From Parietaria judaica (taxonomy: Eukaryota > Streptophyta > Magnoliopsida > Rosales > Urticaceae): 64,000 nt of DNA. This document shows positions 58,613 through 64,000 of this stretch, in pieces. Where the stretch lies: the NCBI GenBank assembly GCA_954871525.1, contig OX940866.1:10935001-10999000 (forward strand), given 5' to 3'. A program made the position numbers and the translations under genes. The number at the start of each line of letters is the position of its first letter. Within the stretch, counting starts at the first letter, position 1. The notes under the pieces were generated by a model. That model was not told where the DNA came from. It saw nothing but the letters and a program-made list of their open reading frames with translations, and did no database searches.

Positions 58613-60077
58613 TCATGGATCGTAGAGTCTGTGTGCCTTGCTTCGTTCTTCAACGCCAAGGTACACCATCTTCTGACTCCGGTCGTCCAGCTTCTTGAGA
58701 TGTGGCCCCGCAACCTTCACATGTGCGGTGCATCCGAACACTTTCAAATGTTCTAAGTGGGGTTTCTTCCCTTTCCACGCCTGGTAGGGGGTACGCTTTC
58801 CCAGCGCTTTGGTCGGCAAACGATTAAGGAGGTAGACTGCATGTCTCACTGCCTCTGCCCAAAATCGGGCTGGAACTTGCATGCTCTTGAGCAGGCTCCT
58901 TGCTGTGTTCATTACAGTCCGGTTTCGTCTTTCCACTACGCCATTTTGCTGAGGCGTGTGGGGTGCGGATAGGTGACGTTGAACTCCTTCCTGGTCGCAG
59001 AATTCTCCAAAACTGCTGGGAAGTGAATTCTCCTCCTCGGTCAGTGCGCAAGACCTTTAACCTATGCACCGAGCCATTCTCCACGATCTTCTTGAACTTC
59101 TTGAAGACCTCAAAGGCTCCGCTCTTTTCTTTAAGCATATAGACCCACATCCAGCGACTATAATCATCAACGAGTAAGAGGAAGTACTTGTTACCTGCCA
59201 AAGTTGCTGGGGTGACTGGACCACATAGATCTGCATGCACCAACTATAAGGGTATCTCTGCTCGGAATTTGGCCTTGATCGGAAATGGTATCCTCGCCTG
59301 CTTCGCGATCATGCAGCACTCACATAGCTGGTCGGGGTGTTCTATCTTGGGAACCCTGAAGGCCATCTTCTTCTCGCCCATCATCTTGAGCGCGTGAAAA
59401 TTCACGTTTCCGAGCCGTGCGTGCCATAGCCAAGCCGGTTCTGCCATCGACGCCATGAGACAGATGGGCTGACACGTCTTTAGGAGAATCTTGTAGAGCC
59501 TGTTGGGTGTCCGCTCCACCTTCATCAACAGCTCTCCTTCCTTGGTCCACATCTTCAGGTCGGACCCTTGCAGCAACACCGTGTTCCCGATCTCGGTCAT
59601 CTGCCCTACACTAACGATGTTGCTCTTCAACTTCGGGATGAAGTAAACCTGGGTCATCAGACGCTGGTCGCCATTCTTGCACTCGAACAGGATCGACCCT
59701 CTGCATCTGATCTCTACGACTGATCCGTCGCCGAATTTCACGTTGCCCGTGATCTTCTCATCGAGCTCTTCAAACTTAGCTCGGTCCGCAGTCATGTGGT
59801 TGCTTGCACCATTGTCAAGGTACCATACGTCGGTACTGACTCTTTTCTCATCATGCGTGAAGAGGTTTGCAAAACCCTTGTCCTCGATGAGGAAGACCTG
59901 CTCGCTGGTCTCCTCCGGGTAGCTCTGCTCGGCCTCTGGGCTGATCGGCACACTGATCAGTTCTGCTCGGGCCTTGGCTACGCCTTCGCCATTCTGCTCG
60001 TCCAGGTGCATTTCCTGCTCGACAAACAACAATGCCGGCTGGTCGTCTGGGAATCTTGCTAGATTCGCCTCTTCGCC
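58613..60077 (-). pseudogene. Copia-3 protease and integrase
   Basis: Protease has the Copia active-site form DNGASNHM near 59816. The integrase zinc finger (WHARLGNVNFH...CECC) lies near 59310-59430. TAG near 59241-59243 separates it from the core, which carries HADLCGP and LRTDRGGEF. A frameshift near 58990-59010 follows; the core resumes as RNRTVMNTARSLL to TGA near 58613-58615. The nonsense codons lie where family members have Gln or Arg. Confidence 0.88.
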
Positions 60078-60960
60078 CTAGTTCCTGCTCCGGCACTCAG
60101 ATGCAAAGTGCCCAAGCTTCTGACAATTGTAGCACTTTACTGTGCTCTTGTCTCTCCTGGTCGTGCCTTTCTGACGGGTAGATCCACTGCCGCGACCACG
60201 CATGTCCTGACCTCGACCCCGTCCACGACCTTGTCCGCGTCCTCGGACCTCTCCACCAAAGCTGCTCCGACCTGAGGATTTTCCGCTGTCTGGCCGTCCA
60301 TTATTCATGCGTGAGCAGGAGGTTCTTTTCCTCTTCTCTGTCATCGTAACCCCGGAGTCTCTCCTCGTGGGCTTTGAGGCGACCAACAACCTCCTCGACC
60401 GACATGGTCTTGAGATCGCCGAACTGCTCTATCGATGTCACGATCTGCATGTACCTGTGAGGCACTGCTCGGAGAAATTTCTTAACGACGGTAGTCTCCT
60501 CCACCTTGTCTCCCAGCGAGCGTATGCCGGTCACAATGGACGTGATCCGCATAGCAAAGTCGTCAATCGACTCGCTCTCCCTCATTCTCATAACCTCGAA
60601 CTCACTCTTCAAGGTTTAGACCTTTGCCTCCTTGACGCGATCTGCGCCCATGTGCATGGTCTGAAGAGTTTTCCATGCTTCCTTTGCTGAATCTTTTTCG
60701 GCAAGCATGAGAAGGGTTTCTTCCGGAACTGCTTGGTAGATTGCGGCTAGAGCCATTCTTTCCTTGCGCCCTTCGACATCGCCGTTTTCTACGGCCTCCC
60801 ACACTCCCTGCGCCTGCAGATTCACCCTCATCTTCAACGCCCACACGGCGTAATTTCTCTTCGTGAGCATGGGGTAATGGAGTGTAACTGTGCCTTCTCT
60901 GGAGTCTGGTTTCGGCGCGACCAAAGCTCTTTCCATCGGTGACTCTGATGATGAAGACAT
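60078..60960 (-). pseudogene. Copia-3 gag
   Basis: ATG at 60960-60958 (MSSSSESPMER) follows the primer site. The UBN2-type gag domain (YAVWALKMRVNLQAQGVW, FEVMRMRESESIDDFAMR, KKFLRAVPHRY) is interrupted by TAA at 60615-60613. A frameshift near 60300-60310 precedes a glycine-arginine-rich tract (GRGQGRGRGRG) and one CCHC knuckle (CYNCQKLGHFASEC). TAG near 60078 separates it from the protease part, which continues in the same frame. Confidence 0.88.
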
Positions 60961-60974
60961 GTTCTTCGATTGAA

Positions 60975-60986
60975 GCTCTGATACCA
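60975..60986 (-). promoter_or_regulatory. Primer binding site of Copia-3 (tRNA-iMet)
   Basis: Minus-strand TGGTATCAGAGC, two bases after the 5' LTR. Confidence 0.9.
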
Positions 60987-60988
60987 CT

Positions 60989-61502
60989 TGTTGGATCCCA
61001 ATTCACGGATCTGCAAAGAACACGAATAACACCAAAGAAATCGAACAGGAAAATAAAGGACACAAAATTTGGGAGAAGAAATTCTCTTGATTTATAATCG
61101 AAGGAAATACAAGAAGGTAAACTCAAAAATTCTAATGGACTCCACACTTTACAAAGTATACATGCTAGGTATATTTATAGCCTCACATAGGCGAAACCCT
61201 AGCTAACCAAATCGCACAAAATCAGGAAACTACCCTAAATAATCTCGCTGAATCTTTGACTTGATTTGCTTGCTCCTCAAGCTACGCATCTTCCTTTCTG
61301 GGTAGAGTTTCCTTTTCCTGCCCGGACAGTCTCTCTGTCCCCGAGCTGGCCTGCTCGTCTGCCTCTGGCCGGGCTTGCCTTCTATCCGGACGTTCTTCTT
61401 GTGTTCACCCGAGCTGGGCTGAACTCCTATCCGTCCTTGGTTCTGGCCGGTACCCGGGCTGACTTCCTCTGTGTGACGGATTAAGTCAAGCTTATGCTCA
61501 CA
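60989..61502 (-). repeat. 5' LTR of Copia-3
   Basis: 514 bp with TGTGAG...CCAACA ends on the minus strand, TATA box near plus 61168-61182. It is followed by the primer site on the minus strand. Confidence 0.95.
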
Positions 61503-61507
61503 TTCTA

Positions 61508-61829
61508 CATGTGTATATATTACTTCAATTTGAGATATTTAACATGAGAAATCTCAAAACGTGAAAATAAATGATGGGGACAAAATCAATCGAAAATGCA
61601 AATTTCACAACTTTAGATAATTAATTAGCGTATCTAAAACCTTGAAAATATGTTTCGCGTTATTTTGAAAAGTATAAGTATTTTTGTTGCAATTATCCTA
61701 TTAATTAATTAGAATTATTGGCATTGCAGAATTAATATCAACAATATAATTAATAGATGCAAGTAGAAATATAACATGGAACACTTTTCTCGTAAAAAAA
61801 ATGTTGAAGTACTATACTTGCATCCTCGA
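61508..61829. other. AT-rich spacer
   Basis: Flank of the Copia-3 insertion up to the LINE-2 fragment. No gene is seen. Confidence 0.55.
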
Positions 61830-62719
61830 AGGGATGTTCTCGCTCGCCTTTTGTGAGGCGAGCGAGGAGGGATGTCAAGCGATTCGCTCCATCCTCGAAG
61901 TCTATGAAAAAGGTACGGGACAAATGGTGAACATGGAGAAGTCGGCATTATGTTGTTCAAGCAACATACGGAGGAAGCGGCGGCTCATTTCTCCAACATC
62001 CTTCGCACTCCCGTCGTGGAAGAGCTCGAAACATACCTTAGACTCGCGACGCGGGTCGGGAGGAATAAGGTGACACTCTTTAGTACTCTCACGGAGCGAG
62101 TCCTCAAACATCTTCCGTTGGTAACGAGATCGGCGGGGGGGCGGGAAGTTCTAGTGAAGGCGGTTGCCCAAGCAATTCCAACATACATTATGAGCCTATT
62201 TCGTATCTCGACGACCACCATCGACGATCTTCATCACCAATATTCTCGGTTTTGGTGGGGAGGCTCGGAGGATAAAAGGAAGATCCATTGGAAGCGGTGG
62301 GACCTCATTGCAAGGCCGAAGGCGGAGGGTGGTCTTGGCTTTAAAGACCTCGGTGACTTTAATCGGGTGCTTGTGGGTCGGCTTACATGGCGACTAATCC
62401 AAAACCCGGCGTGCTTAATGTCCCAAGTCCTTAAAGCGAAGTACTTTCCGGATTCCACGGTACTCGACTTTGAGTGTAAAGCCGACTCCTCCTTCCTTTG
62501 CAAGAGCCTTTGTTGGGGGAGAAACTTGGTTCGCCAGGGTATTCGGCGGCAAGTCGGGGAAGGCAACCTTAGAGCTTTCAAGCAACCGTGGTTACAACGA
62601 CCCGGAAGCTTCAAAGTGCTAACGCTGGAACCCGACGACGGGTACCCGTGGCGTGTCGCCGATCTCGTTACCAACGGAAGATGGAAACGGGAACTTGTTA
62701 TATCATTGATGATCCCCTA
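61830..62719 (+). pseudogene. LINE-2: ORF2 fragment (RT end to zinc region)
   Basis: The same family as LINE-1. It starts inside the RT, just after the FADD position (FCEASEEGCQAIRSILEVYEKGTGQ), shifts frame near 61950-61960, and then stays open for 255 codons: GREVLVKAVAQAIPTYIMSLFRI, FWWGGSEDKRKIHWKRW, GGLGFKDLGDFNR, WGRNLVRQGIRRQVGEGNLR, WRVADLV. It stops matching at LMIPYD, where a minus-strand LTR begins at 62720. The 5' side is truncated; the rest of the 3' side should lie beyond that LTR, outside the window. Confidence 0.85.
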
Positions 62720-64000
62720 TGATACTGGCGTGCTATCATAACCAACCCAAATTAATAATAAAAACCGTAACCTGCAAAACTTATGTAGTAGTGTAAGTAC
62801 GGGTCGATCCCACGAGGAGTTTTCCAATATACGTTGCAAAAATAATAAAACAAAGTAAAAAGGGGGATTTTTGGTTTGGGAGAATAAGTAAATAAAAATA
62901 GAGAAAATGTGAGAAAATAATATGAGAAACAATTGGCATGAGTAACTTCCACTAATGATTCAATTCATCTGATCATCGACATAATTTTGTTCTTCAACTT
63001 ACAAAATATCTTACCGATTAACGTGTTCCTTAAGATTATTTAATTCAATTGAAACGCAATTAAATCAAACCTAACTCAGAGATAATCCAATCAAACGTAA
63101 CTGAATTCAAAATCTAAGCAGCATTTATATTTAGAATACTTCAATAAAACTGAACAATAAAACACCGCGGTAATATATAATCCAGCCGATATCTTTTACT
63201 TATCTAGCTATTTCACTAACCGCGTAGTGAATTAACTAAACACGTGTTCCACAATTAAAAGACAAGTACGACGAGTCGATTAATTAACTGTATATAAACT
63301 TTATAAACACAAACGATGCATCCTCAAAAGTTTATACTAATACCCTGCTAAAGATTAATATGCAAACACCAAATCCAATATAACATTTAATTAGGCAATG
63401 TAATTGATAAATATCAGAGAAGCACAATCTTGGATAGCAAAAATATTATAAAATCTGCAAAATAAATCGATACTCGGGGAAGAACATAGAACAAAATTAT
63501 GCCTCACAGCTTCATTGAATCATAGTTTCATAACTCAAACCAATTACAGACTCAGCCGATCACGTTCATCGCTCGACAAAGAAAAGAAAAAAAAAATCGG
63601 AGAGCATGAAGAAATTGACTCTGCCTCCACAAGAACGAACGACCTGCTTCTCCCCCAAAATCGACTAACTTTCTGAATAATAATCAAGCTATTTATATTG
63701 ATAATCTTCTAACCCTAAACGAACTAATTCCCGATTAATTCTCAAAATAAAATCAAATCTAATCCCAAGAATCTCCAACAGAATTTCTAAGAATACCGTA
63801 GCTCTAAAATCGAATTTATGGCTCTTTAACGTTGTTGGAGGGTTCGGCCCATTGCAACCAATGATGAAAATTGGCCCACGGCGAGTCTTCTCTCCGAGTA
63901 TGGCGGCGACAATCCCGAGCAATGAATTCGGCTTTCAAGACGAAGAGCGATTGCAGCAAAGCTCTGGGATCAACGGCGGTGACGGACCTTCGAAGAACAG
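62720..64000 (-). mobile_element. Minus-strand LTR (Tat/Athila-like Gypsy), runs off the window
   Basis: On the minus strand the sequence ends GCACGCCAGTATCA at 62720, preceded by CCTCGTGGGATCGACCCGTACTT. That is the familiar U5 ending of plant Tat/Athila-type LTRs (recalled, not searched). A minus TATA box is present upstream in the right order. The DNA left of 62720 is LINE coding sequence rather than a primer site and gag, so this is either a solo LTR or the 3' LTR of an element whose body lies to the right. At least 1.28 kb. I see no coding domain in it. Confidence 0.6.
63691..63697 (-). promoter_or_regulatory. TATA box in the terminal LTR
   Basis: Minus-strand CAATATAAATAGC, followed in transcript direction by a leader-like stretch. 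Confidence 0.5.

Larger units (their letters stand above)
56176..61502 (-). mobile_element. Copia-3: full-length but mutated Ty1/Copia retrotransposon
   Basis: Minus-strand element of 5.3 kb with two 514-bp LTRs, a tRNA-iMet primer site, gag, protease, integrase, RT, RNase H and a polypurine tract in Copia order (integrase before RT). The target duplication TTCTA is intact at 56171-56175 and 61503-61507. By eye the LTRs differ at about seven positions (98.6% identical). Five nonsense codons and at least two frameshifts prevent a whole polyprotein. Confidence 0.95.

Noticed and set aside
1..64000. tRNA, rRNA and CRISPR features
   Set aside because: No B-box GGTTCGANNCC with a matching cloverleaf, no rRNA core and no regularly spaced repeats were found by eye; CRISPR is not expected in a plant nucleus. 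A tRNA scan would settle the tRNA point.

Overview
The window is nuclear DNA of a flowering plant, most likely a eudicot. The signs are intron-rich genes with GT-AG borders, a legumin-type 11S seed globulin with a legumin box, a CSLD cellulose-synthase-like gene, a phloem-protein-2 F-box gene and an S-protein-homolog relic. AT-rich spacers and nested plant LTR retrotransposons and LINEs fill the rest. I cannot name the species.

Layout. 1-8567 is a nest of two Ty1/Copia relics: a plus-strand element (gag, RT/RNase H and a 2.7-kb 3' LTR) inserted into the gag of a minus-strand element. 9104-9492 is a frameshifted S-protein homolog. 11025-13277 is an intact four-exon SDI/MS5-like TPR gene. 14958-19997 is a young Ty3/Gypsy element with 329-bp LTRs (3 differences) and a GGAAG target duplication. 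20003-22180 holds tandem repeats, a possible minus-strand LTR and a foldback MITE.

23060-49040 is the gene-rich core. It holds VAMP72-type R-SNARE (-), CTF18 (+, 23 exons), CSLD1/4-like glycan synthase (-, 7 exons), T-type cyclin (+) and F-box/PP2-B (-). All five assemble into uninterrupted frames of about the family lengths. VAMP72/CTF18 and CSLD/cyclin are divergent pairs; CTF18/CSLD and cyclin/PP2-B are convergent. These genes do unrelated work (secretion, sister-chromatid cohesion, wall polysaccharide synthesis, transcription elongation, ubiquitin ligase or lectin), so this is ordinary gene order and not a cluster. Introns and spacers carry MITE-like elements, including inverted copies of one family at 39447-39980 and 49192-49596.

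49696-52109 is a 5'-truncated LINE with a 13-bp target duplication. 52916-55601 (-) is an intact legumin gene. 56176-61502 (-) is a complete but mutated Ty1/Copia element with 514-bp LTRs and a TTCTA duplication. 61830-62719 is a second LINE fragment, cut by a minus-strand LTR that runs off the window end.

I found no clearly new multi-gene system. The more unusual signals are: polyprotein frames that run through the polypurine tract into the 3' LTR in two unrelated elements; a Copia copy whose five nonsense codons all fit C-to-T change; a perfect 36-bp-arm palindrome in a CSLD intron; a duplicated splice acceptor in the legumin gene; a 21-G run inside a LINE; and several undescribed repeat modules. 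Exon borders were set by eye from GT-AG sites, reading-frame phase and recalled family sequences; no alignment was run.
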